Shown: positions 13,086-25,990 of the stretch, in pieces
Numbering within the stretch: position 1 is the first letter of the stretch
How the letters are laid out: every line of letters starts with the position of its first letter
Source: Epiperipatus broadwayi
Taxonomy: Eukaryota > Onychophora > Udeonychophora > Euonychophora > Peripatidae
Length of the DNA: 64,000 nucleotides
NCBI GenBank assembly: GCA_028023455.1
Contig: JAQFVV010012506.1
Coordinates: 3,772,714 to 3,836,713, forward strand
Direction: 5' to 3'
Position numbers and translations under genes: made by a program
The notes under the pieces: model-generated
Database searches by the model: none
What the model was told of the DNA's origin: nothing
Seen by the model: only the letters and a program-made list of their open reading frames with translations

Positions 13086-13590
13086 AAACATTGTGCATAT
13101 ACTAACCTGTGTGCTATTACTAACAGTTGAATGTACTTTGAAAATTTATTCAATACTAGATCATGGATATAGTCCAATATATAAATATAACTAAAATGCC
13201 ACCACCACAAACCTTCAGGAATTAAGTTCCAATTACCCTGATAATCATATTAATAATAAGTGTTTTATATCTATAAAATCAAAGAATATTTAAATTGTTT
13301 TTGTAAATATTTGATCATTATGCATTTGGATTTATATATTGTAACTTAATGTTGTCAAAGAGAATGAAAAAAAAACATATAGTGCTTTTATGATAAAAGG
13401 AATGCAATTCTAAATTTTTCCAGATATATTAAGAAAGATGAATGATTAAGCAAAATGAGAGCATTTAGAGCAAGTTAAAAATAAATTTAGAATTCAAGTG
13501 AAAAAAAAAAAAATCTAGATTAATAAAAGTACATAAGATAACGAGAGATAATTAAAAAAAATAAAAATATTCATTTATAATTCAACTTAC

Positions 13591-13611
13591 CTTCAGCTTC
13601 TCTTTTTTTGT
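13591..13611 (-). CDS. Kunitz polyprotein, 21-nt linker micro-exon (KKR site)
   Basis: The acceptor is TTTTTTTTGTAG before 13611; the donor after 13591 is GTAAGTTG. The exon is 21 nt and phase 1 at both ends. With the last base of Kunitz-3 it reads Asp-Lys-Lys-Arg-Glu-Ala-Glu, and its last base starts the Asp codon of Kunitz-4. Lys-Lys-Arg is a proprotein convertase type site. The following Glu-Ala-Glu resembles the spacers trimmed by dipeptidyl peptidases in other precursors, an analogy only. It is recognised by position, splice signals, phase and likeness to three sister micro-exons. Confidence 0.82.
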
Positions 13612-14148
13612 CTACAAAAAAAAAATGTTTATTAAGAACAAATATATACACATTTCTGCTTAAATGTGGATGTCATCTTGAATCAATAAGAAATTAGCAA
13701 AAGACTGATATGTTTGTAATATATTTAATACAAATCTTATTGCTTTGAAACAGGCCTAGTGTGCTTTGATTGCATTACAATAAACATTTAGTCATTATAT
13801 CATTTAATCAATGTGAATTCACACTCACATGGATAAGCACTTCTAAAATATGCAAAATCAAAAATGAAATTGTATAAAGTAATTAAAAAACAGTAATTTT
13901 TGTCAAAATTAGATTGTTAGAAATTATTTTAATTTTATTGTCAAGCATTATTCTATACTACAGAGTTAGTAGTAATTATTGTAAACTATTACTTATATAT
14001 ATTATATGTTAAACTTAAACTTTTTTAACAGTATTCTTTAAAATAACATCATATGTTAAAAAAACAAAAACAATCCAGATATTAAAAATAGTAATCTTAA
14101 AATATTTCCTTCAACTTCTGCTTTTAACTGAGCTTCAGACCCAGACAA

Positions 14149-14176
14149 AAAAATAATAATAATAATAATAATAATA

Positions 14177-14249
<73 letters not shown>
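14149..14249. repeat. Compound trinucleotide microsatellite (AAT)n-(ATT)n-(ACT)n
   Basis: About 28 bases of AAT repeats run directly into about 42 bases of ATT repeats, then about 28 bases of ACT repeats. The AAT and ATT blocks are inverse complements, so the tract can form a long hairpin. Confidence 0.9.
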
Positions 14250-14252
<3 letters not shown>

Positions 14253-15065
14253 TAAAAATACTCTCTTTGAAATAATATTAATGGGAATTTTGTATCAGTT
14301 TATCTGAATTCATTTATAAATATATTTTTCTGAAACTAATTAATTGCATAAACAAGGACAACTTGTTCTTGTTAAATTAACATCAAATTTAGTAATAATT
14401 TTAAATATTTCTAGAAAATAAAGCAATAAAAGAAAAACTCTTGTTAATGATTTTTATATTAAAATAAATTTTGACAAATAAGATGTGAGCAAGACTGATT
14501 TGCCTATCATATGAGTTTTAAAAAAAGCATTTCAAGAGCCATTGCAAAGGAAATGTTTTTCTATCTGACCCACATAGAAGAAAAATAAAGAAGACATTAC
14601 TTAATGGAGTTTTCAATTGAATAATGATGAGAATTTGAGTTAATTCTCTATACTTGTTTACTATTCATCTACTAACATTATTAGATATTATTTAAATTAA
14701 CTATGGAAATACAAATGGTGGTGTTTAAATAGCATGGATACAATGGCAGTTGAAAGTATTTTAGATGCATTGTAGTAGCATAAAGAATTTGTCAAAGTTT
14801 ATGATCTAAAATGCCACAATAAATTGTGTTGCAATGTGATGCACTGTGATTTCTCTTTTTTCGGAGTTAGGAATCACTCAGCCATTATGTCCAGAGACTT
14901 GTTACTGTCCCTTTTCATTCCCCACCCTAAGTCTTTCCAATAGTCTTCACTATCCTGCTCCATCTCATTTCCACAACATAATCTTTGTCAACTTCATGGC
15001 CTTTACATCTAAATCCCCCTTATCTTTTCCCAAACCCAGCATAAAAACCAAGAACCCACTTTCTG

Positions 15066-15532
15066 TATAATCACTTTAAATCACTAAACATCACATGATC
15101 ATAATTTCTTATGCTTGCACATAACTGTTATTAAAACAGGCAAAAATCTCCATATAGTAGTGCTACTCAGTGCCAGCCAGAGTAATCAATGGATGCCAGA
15201 AGGCTTGTGAATAAAATCCCTATCTAGTGCCTATTCATCCAATATCCCCAGACTAGTTTCTGGCTTGTGGTCTTTGACAGTGAGGAGTCTTGGATGAGCA
15301 CTGCACCTAGATCTTACAATCTAATGCAACCCTCCAACTGTCACCTAAGATCTAGGTGCAGTGTTCTCAGATTCAAGGCTCTTCACTGATGAAGGCCACA
15401 AGCCAGAAACTAGTCTGGGGATTTTGGATGAGTAGGCACTAGATGGGGATTTTATGCACAAGCCTTCTGGCATCCATTGATTATTCTGAGTGGCACTACT
15501 TTATGGAGAGTTTTGCCTGTTATAATCACTTT
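15066..15532. mobile_element. 443-bp foldback retroposon with 12-bp target duplication, inserted in the LINE
   Basis: TATAATCACTTT occurs at 15066-15077 and 15521-15532, with the insert at 15078-15520. The corresponding site in the 55-kb LINE copy (about 55290) has the unit once. The insert is an imperfect inverted repeat: the left arm (about 15133-15320) pairs with the right arm (about 15342-15524), with a short central loop. A unique head of about 55 bases (15078-15132) precedes the left arm. A shorter relative with the same 5' head lies at 33995-34136. The right arm carries a hammerhead-like core, listed separately. There is no coding capacity. The long target duplication resembles the 13-bp one of the Penelope element here, so mobilisation by Penelope-type machinery is possible but unproven. 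Confidence 0.78.
15380..15421 (+). ncRNA. Candidate hammerhead ribozyme core in foldback retroposon
   Basis: The segment matches the type I hammerhead layout. The core CUGAUGA is at 15386-15392. Stem II is GGC (15394-15396) with GCC (15402-15404) and a five-base loop. Then comes GAA-A (15406-15409), a minimal self-complementary stem III ACUAGU (15409-15414), and C at 15415 as the base before the predicted cut. Stem I is UCUUCA (15380-15385) with UGGGGA (15416-15421), six pairs including two G-U. The usual G-C pair closing stem II is replaced by A facing A (15393/15405), which would weaken activity. The matching region of the left arm has lost the CUGAUGA core. Hammerheads with very short stem III are known in Penelope-like elements and related small retroposons. 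Confidence 0.5.
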
Positions 15533-18500
15533 GTTTGTATATATTCTTCCACAACTTCATTATTTATACTCTTTCTGCTTACAGACATTTACATTCAATT
15601 AACAGGTGCCTAATATTTTCTATGCCTTTCTTATACAACTTGCAGAGTAAATCACCCACATTTTTCCATTTATGTGTATATTCCCTTGATGCTAAAGATC
15701 TTGCTCAAGCCTTAAACAGTAAATTACTTTCCTTGCTATTATCATAAATTAACTCATACCCAATATTCTAATTACTTCTATATATATTTAAACTCTTTTT
15801 ACTCTCCATACTAGTTCTGCAACTCCCTATTCTTTACTAATGCATCTATTCTTCTATCCCATTCCTTCCCACTATAACACTCAACAATTCTCCTAACATA
15901 ATTGTCCCACCTTTTGTATAAATATACTGAAATAAATTCTTTATCCAAAGCTTCTACATACTGTACAACCTTTCTTATCTTGTTGACTGCCCTTTACTCA
16001 TAACTCAATTAAATATTATTTTGGCTATTCTCTTATTATCCATAAACTGCAATCTACTGAACATTTTCATTTTACTTTTTGCATCTCTCTTATAAAAAAC
16101 TTGACCATTTCTTCTTGAATTGCCTCTTTCGCCATGCATGTCTTCCTACTTCTCTTTGCACTTTTTCCAACTAATCTAATAATCTTTTACTAACACATAA
16201 CACATCATTTCCATATCTAACTCTGCTACTGCCATTCTCTTCCATACAATTTTAAGGAAATGGCAAGTAATGGCACCAGCTATGATGATTAAACATTACT
16301 TACTTAATATTAATATTATAATATTGCTTTAATTCAATCTGTCTTTAAATAGACACATTTATTATTGCTAATATTGTTCTTATTTAAATTATTAAAATTT
16401 AATATGCTTAGGGAGTATGATGGGCTTGCGTAAATGTGGATATGAAAAAACTTTCTTTTGAAACAAGACTTAATGCTCGAGATTTTGATACAATAATGCA
16501 ATAATTTTCTACTTGTAGCGTTAAATAATCCAATTGTTTATTGCTAAACTCATAAGTTTAAGCATTGAAAGTGATAAAGCTGAAGCTGGATCCAATATCC
16601 TTGGGGTTCAGAGTCTTTTACTCTATCACTATACCTCACCAAGCAGGCAAAATCTGAAAATAGTCATGAAAAAAAAATAATAGAAGATAGCAACACAGCT
16701 AATAATGACAGGTTAACGCTGAAAATAAAGACGAGCATTAGTGAAATGACATTCTGCTGCAGAAAGAAAAGTGAAGAAATAATTTGATCTTTATCTTTAA
16801 TGATTAAATTATTAAGGATATTTTTCATCTCTTTAAAGACGATTGCTAGTTAAGTTAATGGGATAAGAAAATTTAAAAAATACTGCTAAAAAAAAATTTC
16901 AAATTGGAAACGATTGTTTTTCAATAATTAACTTTTTTATTAATTTTTTTTTGTAAAAATAGAATTACTTTAAATATGCTATAAATTATAATTTTTTCAA
17001 CATTTTGAGGATATACTAATCTTCCCACACACGAATAATTTTATAAGAGAAATAGGCAAATAAACTCGTTTACCGTTAAATGTTTTTAAACCCATATTGG
17101 ATTCAGTGATAAATATATAAACAGAGTAATTTTGACTATTTATATAAAGGTAAATCTTAATGCTAATAGCTAAACTAAATAACTATCACATTTACTGAAA
17201 CTAACCTTATATATGAATAACATTATTATTGCTATTGTCAATTTGATGCACATATGCATACACATAAAATTAATTAATATCAAATATGTATTGAAGTTGG
17301 ATGTGAAATTTATTTCCAGTTGTTAAAACACAGAAATTGTTGTTCAGAATCGAGAAATATGAATTCAAATTTCACTTTCCAAAAAATATATTTTAATCGA
17401 CCAAATTTTAAAAGCAATATCAAAATGATATACAATTTATGACCATATCCATCATTATTATTAACTCAACATAATAAATTGTTTTGAAATTGAAAATCAG
17501 ATCAGCTAAAATTACAACACTACTTACTGGTAAGACTGTACTTTAACAAAAAGAAAACAACTAATTAATGCTTAGAAATCAAATTACGTATCTTGTATGT
17601 GCTATTCACATATTATTGTTATTTTTGTTTTATATCCTACTCCCCATATTCTTTTTTATAATTTGTGCAATAATATCTGGCATATTGTAATAACATGAAT
17701 ATTTATTCTTTTATATAAATTAAACAATTTTTGCATGTATTAAATATTTCATCTACATTTTTTTTATATAATAGTAATACTTATAATGATCACCAGTTTT
17801 GACAGGGCAAAGATCATTCCACACAAGTTTTTCTCTTTTTTCCAACAATCCATTTAACTTCTTTATTTCATCTCCTTATCTAAAAATAGATCTCTTTTGA
17901 GAATTAATGCTTTTTATCTCTTGATAACCAATTGGCAATTTTTCTATGAGTTTAATCTTTCTTCATGTAAGTTTTTCTATTTTTTAGAATTATATTAATT
18001 CTAAAAATACATTATTGGTTTTTTTTATCTTTTATATTTCTTTCATTTTAGATTTCAGAATCAATTTTTCACAATAAAATTCAGACAAAATTCTGGTTAA
18101 AAACATATACCCAGCAATTTTAATTCCGTTTGTTTCTTCCACTTTATTTGTGTGAGTTGATATCAAGTGACACACCTAAATACGTGTAATAACCTCTTCA
18201 ATATTTTTCCTAATAATAGTTACATTGAATTACCTATGCCTCAAAACACATTAATTTTATATAAGTACAGATAAATTGTTATCTTTGTATGTTTTCTTAA
18301 TAATTTTGATGTTTATTATTTTTTTTCTCTGATTTGGTAAAGTGTTAAATGATCATGTAGATTTGGAAAAAAATTATAATCAATAAAAGCTAAATGCACA
18401 GGAAATCCATATTCATTACGACTTCAAATTTTGATAAATATATGGTATTAAATCCACTATTACATTTTGCTTTATCAAGACCAACTTTTTTATATTTTCA

Positions 18501-20377
18501 TAGGATAATTTGTTTTATGGAAGAGAGAGTAGATTGAAAATAAGTCTAAATTCTTCACAAACAACTTAATAATAGTGATATATTTATTAATCTATCTCCA
18601 ACACATTCTTTCCTGTACAATTTGTGACTAGGATTCATGAGATACCTAAAATTGCAAGTGTTATTTCAATAAGTATTACTTCTGGAATTTTATCTACTCA
18701 TTACTATATAAATAGTAAAACAATTCCTACATAGATAGTAAAACAGTTCTAGAACTTACTTTTCAAACTCTTTTCAATTAGTGATCAGTTGTTTTTTTTC
18801 TAGGTTTTTTTTAAAACCAAAATAAGCTGTTTTATTTAGAATTTGTTTAATTATTTTTAAGCTCTTACTCTAATCAATTTCAAAAAGATGAATATATTTA
18901 TGATTTGTATAAGAATCTTTGTGTTTAATTCGCCAAAAATAAATGTTCAGATTTTTAATTTTTTTTAGATCAAGATTTCAAATAAAGTTGTGATTAAAAA
19001 AGCACGATAAAAATCTTTTAAATTTTAAAACATTAATTGTACACAATACTTTGTTTTATCTAAAGAAACATGTATACCTTACAATGTAACATAAAAGTAT
19101 TACAAAATTTTTATTTTTACTTAATGTTATGAAACAAAATGTTAAGATTATAAAAGATACTGTAGGAATGTGATATTTATTCTACTATTATAAGTACATA
19201 AAAAGTAAATGATTTCTTAAAAATATATTTAGAGTATGTTTTTGGTGAATGCAAATTTCATTTATAACATTAAGATTATCAAAGAGATTATAGAAATGCA
19301 ATATTGACCCCTCTCTTTGGAAGAATTTTAAAATAAAATATAATAAAGAATCATAATTAGGCAATAATATGGAAACCACTTGCTGCATAATAAACTATAT
19401 TGAATAATGTCAAGTAAAAAAATTAAAGAACTGATATGTGAGATGCATTAATGTACTTCTGATTTACAGAATAATTTACTTGTGTACCCATCCTAAAACT
19501 TATCTTTAACTAAGCTTTCATCTCCTTTTTATTCTTTTGGAGTTAGAATGGCCATCTTCACTGACGATAATGTAACACAAAATAAAATAAAAATTAATAG
19601 TGATTAAAAAAGGTTGGCATATTCCATAATTTAAATACATGTTTATAAATATGCTATACATGTGAATAGCTTTGATTCAGAAAGAATGGTTGATCAATAT
19701 AGTAACTTTATCAATTTATGTGCATATGCTTACACATACACATTTTTAATTAATATTTTTATTTCTTCAAAAAATTAGATTTTATTAATTTTGGTGGTAA
19801 ATCATATATATATTAAACAGCTTTTAAATAAATCACTGCAAGTTGTGAAGGTTGGTTATTTTTTCATTCACATTTATTCTCTAATTAAGAATATCTAGAT
19901 ATACATTTACTAATCACTATTGGGTAATTAGCTAGGTTAGTTAAAAATTAGTTGTCTGGAAAAAAGTAACTTGAACTCTATTACTGCATGGAAGATAGAT
20001 ATGCCACATAAACTCCATGTATATATAAATATAATCACTAATAAAGTTTTGTATCGGTATTTGCAAATATTACATAAATGTTGAAGCAATGAGAAATCCT
20101 AAGATAATATAAATAATATTCGAGATTAAAATCCATAATTCCATACAATAAATATTTAAAATATTCTCTAACCAAGCATAAGCCAAAATTTACCAAGAAT
20201 TATGCTCCATTCGTATATATATACACACATTAGATTTCATATATTGTAAACCATTTTCATATATCACTATAGACATATACGATGTTTAATTAGAAATCAT
20301 TTTAGTTATCATTTCATTAATATCCTTTTTTTAAATATTGTCAATAAATAAATAAAAACTTTTTAAAAATTTTCTAC

Positions 20378-20542
20378 CTGCACATATATTGTAACATTCT
20401 TCTTCTGTAGGGAAGTTATTAGCATTGCCTTGACATCCTCCATAAATAAATTTTTTGCAGGAACCTGTTGAAGGATCATAAGCGTATCTTGGGAAGTAAC
20501 CACGGCATGGTCCAGTTTGTGGCTCAAGTTCACAACCATTTA
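20378..20542 (-). CDS. Kunitz polyprotein exon: Kunitz domain 3
   Basis: The exon is 165 bp and phase 1 at both ends, with acceptor TTGTGGATTAG and donor GTAGAAAA. It encodes a complete Kunitz/BPTI domain with the standard C-x8-C-x15-C-x7-C-x12-C-x3-C spacing. The signatures [11 protein letters not shown] and [13 protein letters not shown] are canonical. The P1 position is arginine followed by glycine, which by family knowledge suggests trypsin-like targets. The domain starts Val-Asn-Gly-Cys once the first codon is completed by the upstream linker and ends Ile-Cys-Ala before the phase-1 donor. It lies between the 26.2-kb and 13.6-kb linker exons. Confidence 0.93.
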
Positions 20543-20874
20543 CTAATCCACAAAAAGTATATGATTAAAATATTTACTTTAAAATTTTGTTTTAAAATAT
20601 CATCCAAGCATTATGTTAATTTTTAAAAAATTGAATAGTCAGTTACTTCAAAGGTCATGTGACATTTAAAAAATGCAAATCTAGGCTGAGCTTTGATTCA
20701 AAAATGTTTAGCTCTCAAGTCTATCCCTCTTCCACTGCATTAAACTGTATGAGAAATTAAAGTAATAAAATTTTAATTCAAACTCAGTATTAAACAATAA
20801 AATTCATATGTGCAATATACTTAAATTTTCAATTTCATCATGTATATTTAAAGACATCAATAAAGTGATGGTGT

Positions 20875-20961
20875 TATAGTTCTGAGTGCAGGAAGTTTCT
20901 TTTTATAGTTCTGAGTGCAGGAAGTTTTTTTTTATAGTTCTGAGTGCAGGAAGTTTCTTTA
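20875..20961. repeat. 29-bp tandem repeat, three copies
   Basis: The unit starts TATAGTTCTGAGTGCAGG and ends in a T-rich run. Three units stand head to tail and differ by single bases in the T-rich part. Confidence 0.9.
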
Positions 20962-21599
20962 AGTTAAATTATGTAATGACTTATTTATATATCTTCTATT
21001 TGTATATATATTTAAATTAAATTTGTAATTCTTTATATTTGTGGCATCAAATATATTTTTGCTAAAATCACTTCATGCTGTTATTTAGAATCTAAAGCTC
21101 ACTTTGGTTGTAGATCTGAGTTACATTTTATGATTAATACTATAATTTCAGACATTTACGTTAAACTTTGAATTGAAGTACTGTCTTTATTTAAGAAACT
21201 TATCATTGAATTTCTGTTGCAAGATTTATAATAAAATTAATTAATTCAAAGATTATTCTGAAAATGTGCTCACTTTCTTAGACACCATGAAAGTTTTTTT
21301 GGTGACATAGATCTATTTGACATTAACTCTGAGCCAATGATTGAAAAGTTGCATGCTAGTTATTTATGGTACAGATGGCTTATTTGATACTAAATAGAAT
21401 AAATCACAGTAATTTCATGAAGATTCTTGTAATGTTAGAAGTATTTTTAGTCCACAAATCGTTAACGTGATTTAAATAATTCTTAAACTGATTTTCAATG
21501 GAACTGACTTAGAAATTATCAAATTATGCCATCATTATGTGATGCTTCTTAAATAAAATGGAACTGTTTACTTTTTGTATATCATTTCATATTGCCTTA

Positions 21600-21692
21600 T
21601 GCGTTTGGGGCAGTGGTGGAGGGTCAGACTCTGGAACCCTTCTGACATTCAATCCTTTTATTAAATCATAAGCAATAAAGCCATTTGATTAA
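21600..21692 (+). repeat. tRNA-derived SINE family B, copy
   Basis: It starts with GGGCAGTGGTGGAGGGTCAG (box A region) and GACATTCAATCC (box B-like), and ends with a TCATAAGCAATAAAGCC tail like the 27.4-kb copy. Confidence 0.55.
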
Positions 21693-22489
21693 CTTTGTTT
21701 ATTTTCTTAATAATGACACATTCTTTATACCACAACAGTCTTGTGACATTTAAAAAAAAGTTAAAGGAAACAGAATTAGCTTCTTCTAGTGAATGGACTG
21801 TCATATTTTATCATATATAAGCTGATTCTTTATACTTCTAACAAGTATGGCCCAATTGTGCAATACTATAAATTCTCATTTAATTTGTACATTAAGTTTT
21901 CAACATTCAAATAGAAAATATAGACCAAATAAACCTAAATGAAGTTCATGTAAATAAATTATAAACTTAAAGAATCTTTTGAAAAAGAAAATACTTTTAG
22001 TTAGGTGAAGTATCTTGAGATTATTTGATAAGAAATTTATATCAGTTGAATTTAGTTTAGTATTTGACGAGTGATAAAACTGGCGGAAATTTGATCCATA
22101 AAGAATATTAATGTTAATATATACATGTTTCCGTGCTTTTTATATATATATAAAAAGATGCCGGAACTCACTTCTTGTCAAGCTTTTTACTAAAGAAAAT
22201 TATATTCAAATATCATTTAAATAAATTTTAAAGCAGCTTTTCCAATGCTGTGAAGTAAAAAAAAAATTAAAATTTATTATAATTTTTTTTTATTTTAGAT
22301 ATGTCAAATCTAAAGTTAAATAAACAAATACAAATATTCAACTAATAACTAAATGTAAAATGAAGTTGTAAAACTTTATATAATTGAATACAAGTTTATA
22401 GTGATTTCCAAAGTTTTATCCAATTCTCATTCATTTTCTTAGTGTTAGTGACTGAATGGTGTCCTCTGAGTAACCACAGATCAACATAT

Positions 22490-24420
22490 TTTGAAGGATC
22501 AAAAAGTATCAAGGATGGTCCAACAAGTTTGATGAACAAAAATGCTGAAACTGCAATGAAGATCTTATTGGGATAATAATTAGACTCATTTGTGAAAACT
22601 CATATTCACATTCACTTGAAAAAATGGGAATACAATTCAGAGCATATATCAAATACAAATGCAATAGCTTTTCAGGATATCTCTTTTCAAGAATGTATTC
22701 ATGAAATCCACAAATCATTTCTTTTTAGTTTAGTCGTAGTCTGATTGACATGATTCTAATTTCCATCTCTCCAAATGTCAACTGAATATCAATATCTTCA
22801 GGCCAATATTTTTGATCAAGTATGTGAGCCCAAAGATCAAATTCAACATCTTTGCTATCTAACATCCTTTTTTCAATTGATTCTTTCAACATGATATAAA
22901 ATATATTTGGCTCAATAGGAGGATCATTTTTTAAAACTTTTGCATGAAGTGAAACTTCACAAAAATACATATAGGGTACAGAAGCTACAGCACATTTATA
23001 AAAAGATCCAAAATTCTATTTTTTCTTTAAAAATTTGAACTAGTGCATTTATTATTTGATTTGCAAAGTAAAAATTCACATTGTGACATTGTAGATTCAA
23101 ATTCAGTTCTGATAAGAGCATCACACATCAAGATTAGATCCAATAAAATGGTTTTAGATACTATTTTTTCTTTAAGCCATCATAAGTACATTTATCATTT
23201 TTATCTCTTGTAGAATCATTCATTGCTTCTTCAAAATGATGCACAAGAGATTCAAAATTATTCCACATAGCCAAAACTGAACAAAAACTAGATACCACCC
23301 ATCTAGTACTTAAAACTCTTCCAAATTTTAGCAGCTCAATGCCTATTGATTCTGCACATTTATGTAACTCTATTATTTTTCAGTGATGCATGGTATAAAA
23401 TAAAGTTTATCAATAAATGATTTGAATCTATTGATTCCTGAAATTTTCTTTATAACATCGCTTACTGATAATTCTAATCTATGATTAACACAATGGCAAA
23501 CTATAATGGAAGGAAAGTTTTGTGTCAGCAATTCTTTCACTCCACTATTACATCCTAACATCACAGCAGTGCTGTTGCATACTACCAAAATTAAATATTT
23601 TTTTAAAATAATCTTCTGTCATCTCATAAAATTCATGTCACTGGAGTAAGGATTTAAATATTCCTTTTAACATTACGTTTTCAAGTTCGATCAAGTCTAA
23701 AAATAAATTAATTGGTGAATTCATTTCAAGACTTTTGATATAGCATCAAACAAACACAATAAGGGTTTTTTTTTTGCTTATGGTAGTTGATTCATCAATT
23801 ATCAATGAAATTATATTTTTCAATTTAACAATTTTTTGAAATATATTTTTTCCGATTTCATCATATGATTCACGATATTAATGCATGTGTTTGTTGAATG
23901 AAGAATACGACTCATTTTAATTCCATTCATTCTTGCAGATAACTGATTTTTCTTTGATACTTTATATTCAGTTTAAAATTTTTTTTGCTGATATTACTTT
24001 TTTGTAAGATAATGATTTTTTAAAAATGTTTTCAAACTTCTTTTTTTGGCTTCAAAAATAATTTTTAATGCTGCTTTGGGTGCAGCAGATTCTCTGTGAT
24101 TGAAAATTTTTTTTTGAAGTAAGCTCAAATGTAACTTCCTATCTTTGCTAGAAAAGGTGATTTAATTGTTGTCTCATTCTTTGAAAATTTTCATTCCCAT
24201 TATCACTTCAGTTCCAAGAGTTCTAATGTTTCTGCAAGGTGGCAGCCAAGTTTCATTTTGTATATGTTCAACCATTCATTTTTTGAGCACAAATCATTTT
24301 TTTGATTCAATGACCAACAATCTGGCCAATAATTTTGAGTTTGGCATTGCACTTCAAGATCCACTTGAAATAATTCAGGAACATCAACTTGCACCAATAT
24401 TTCCATATTTCATTATTTGA
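22490..24420 (-). pseudogene. hAT-superfamily transposase remnant (KIAA1586/ZNF862-like), frameshifted
   Basis: Minus-strand fragments in order from 24.4 to 22.5 kb recall hAT transposases of the domesticated KIAA1586/ZNF862 type. There is an N-terminal piece with KLGC near 24.2 kb. A central piece at about 23.4-23.6 kb contains CHCVNHRLELSVSD. A piece at 22.7-23.0 kb contains WAHILDQKYWPED. The C-terminal dimerisation segment at 22.5-22.7 kb reads IPIFSSECEYEFSQM, close to the hAT pattern of Pro, Ser, Glu-Cys-Glu and Phe-Ser. Several frameshifts and stops separate the pieces. I could not identify terminal inverted repeats or an 8-bp target duplication. The element sits inside a host intron in the same orientation as the gene. 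Confidence 0.65.
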
Positions 24421-25289
24421 GAGTATTTATTTGTGGGACTGATGGTTGAGGTAACTGGAAATGTTTTTCATTTTTAAATTTAGGGTAAATTTTACACTAA
24501 AGAATAAATAAAATAAAAATAATGTCAAATTTACACAAAAATGAAAAAATTAAATATTTCACACATTGTCAATCATTACACAAGTGCATTCAATCACAAA
24601 TGACAAACATTACTGGCTGCACATGCGTCACTGTAATCAGCTCATTGACCATGAGTGACCAATGAGAACGTGAATGAGGCCACTCACTACATGGGAGCTT
24701 CAATTTCAAATCCATCCATATTTCATCTGATTCATAAAACACCATATTTTTTTATTTGTTTGAATTATATAAATATGGATTGTAATTATGTATGGGCAAT
24801 ACCATTTCATCTAATTATGTTTGAAACATTAAAAATACACTTAAAAAGTGCTAGAATGTTATTCCAACACATTACATGACAAAAAAGCTCTGCATGTCTC
24901 AGTTTAATCACTATATACAAATTTCACTATATATATTTCAAAATTTGTAATAAAAAAAATAGATTAATATTATAAAGAAAAAAATATTAAATGTCACTGC
25001 TTGTGTACAAATATTTTTAGCAATAGCTGTTCAATTTTGAATTTATCCGTAGGCTATAAATATTAAAGGCCATACTCTCAGATGACTAATCTAATTTTAA
25101 TAAAAATGCTTTAAAAATGATATCACTATTTGAATTCTTTAAAGATCATTTAAGAATATTTTTAACATTGTTGGAAATACCCTTTTATTTTTTTTAACTT
25201 GAAAATACTTAATTTAACATATACAACTTTCTAGAAGATTAATTATTATTTGCAGGATGTCGAGGAAGATGTTAGTCTTTTTTATTCTC

Positions 25290-25990
25290 ATACTTATAAA
25301 AAATAGCTGATTGAGTTTGAATCCTTGTAACAACTTGAGTTTGAAGTAAAAAAGAGCCTTCTAGAGCTATTATATAGGTTAGTAAAAAAAATCTTGCTTA
25401 ACCTCAGAACTCTTAATAGTAATTCATGGTTTCCTGCAGTATCAATGTAAAGTTGTTTTTTCAATGAATAAAGTATCTGTAGTATAATTTTCACTACACC
25501 ACTTTCATGCAAGGTAGAGACTGATTTCTATCCTCTTTTAACAACTTGTGGAGTAGTGTAATTATAAACACATGACCAAAAACATGTGAAAAGGATGTAT
25601 GATTCTCAATATATATATTTTATGCTGAACCAGCTCATCAGTTGACAAGATCACAATCTCTTACATATATCTTTAGCATCATTCACTATATATAGATAGC
25701 CAATTACTACAGTTTAATTGATAAGTGTCAAACTTACTGCCCTCAAAACTTTGACAGAAACCACTTGATGGAAGTAAATTAATAATTTTTATTAATCATT
25801 CATTAGAGTAGAGATTATCCACTTAATGAATCATATTTCTCTAGTGTAATTTTCACTATACTATTCTCATATAAAGTAGGATTATACAAAACCAGACCCT
25901 ACCTTGTCTGAGAGTGGTATAGTGAAAATTACACTGCAGAAATATTTTTCATTAAATTGATAATCTCATGACTAATAAAAATTATTAAAA
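25290..25990. repeat. Dispersed repeat family A, one long and one partial copy
   Basis: The part at about 25500-25740 matches family A in order: ACATGACC, CATGTGAAAAGGATGTATGAT, CTGAACCAGCTCATCAGTTG and CTTACATATAT. The part at 25780-25990 repeats the flanking segment around ATTTTTATTAATCATTCATTAG and contains a short inverted repeat (GTAATTTTCACTAT against ATAGTGAAAATTAC). Confidence 0.5.

Larger units (their letters stand above)
9986..13590 (-). other. Intron of Kunitz gene (3605 bp) between linker and Kunitz-4
   Basis: The donor is GTAAGT after 13591 and the acceptor is TTTAG before 9985. The content is AT-rich without supported genes. Two tRNA-like stretches (10718-10800 and 12955-13085) are listed separately. 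Confidence 0.8.
14826..16260 (-). mobile_element. LINE fragment (RT C-terminal region), decayed, same family as 55.0-57.2 kb
   Basis: The sequence aligns base for base with long stretches of the LINE at 55.14-56.06 kb, in the same (minus) orientation: the 3' region before a CX2CX8HX4C-type zinc finger and the following RT C-terminal segment. Frameshifts and stops are frequent. It is split by the foldback insertion at 15078-15520. Removing that insert together with one target copy restores alignment with the 55-kb copy. Confidence 0.75.
13612..20377 (-). other. Intron of Kunitz gene (6766 bp) between Kunitz-3 and linker
   Basis: The donor is GTAGAAAA after 20378. The intron holds the mixed trinucleotide array (14.15 kb) and the LINE fragment with its foldback insertion (14.8-16.3 kb). 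From about 16.3 to 20.3 kb I see only AT-rich sequence without supported features. Confidence 0.8.
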
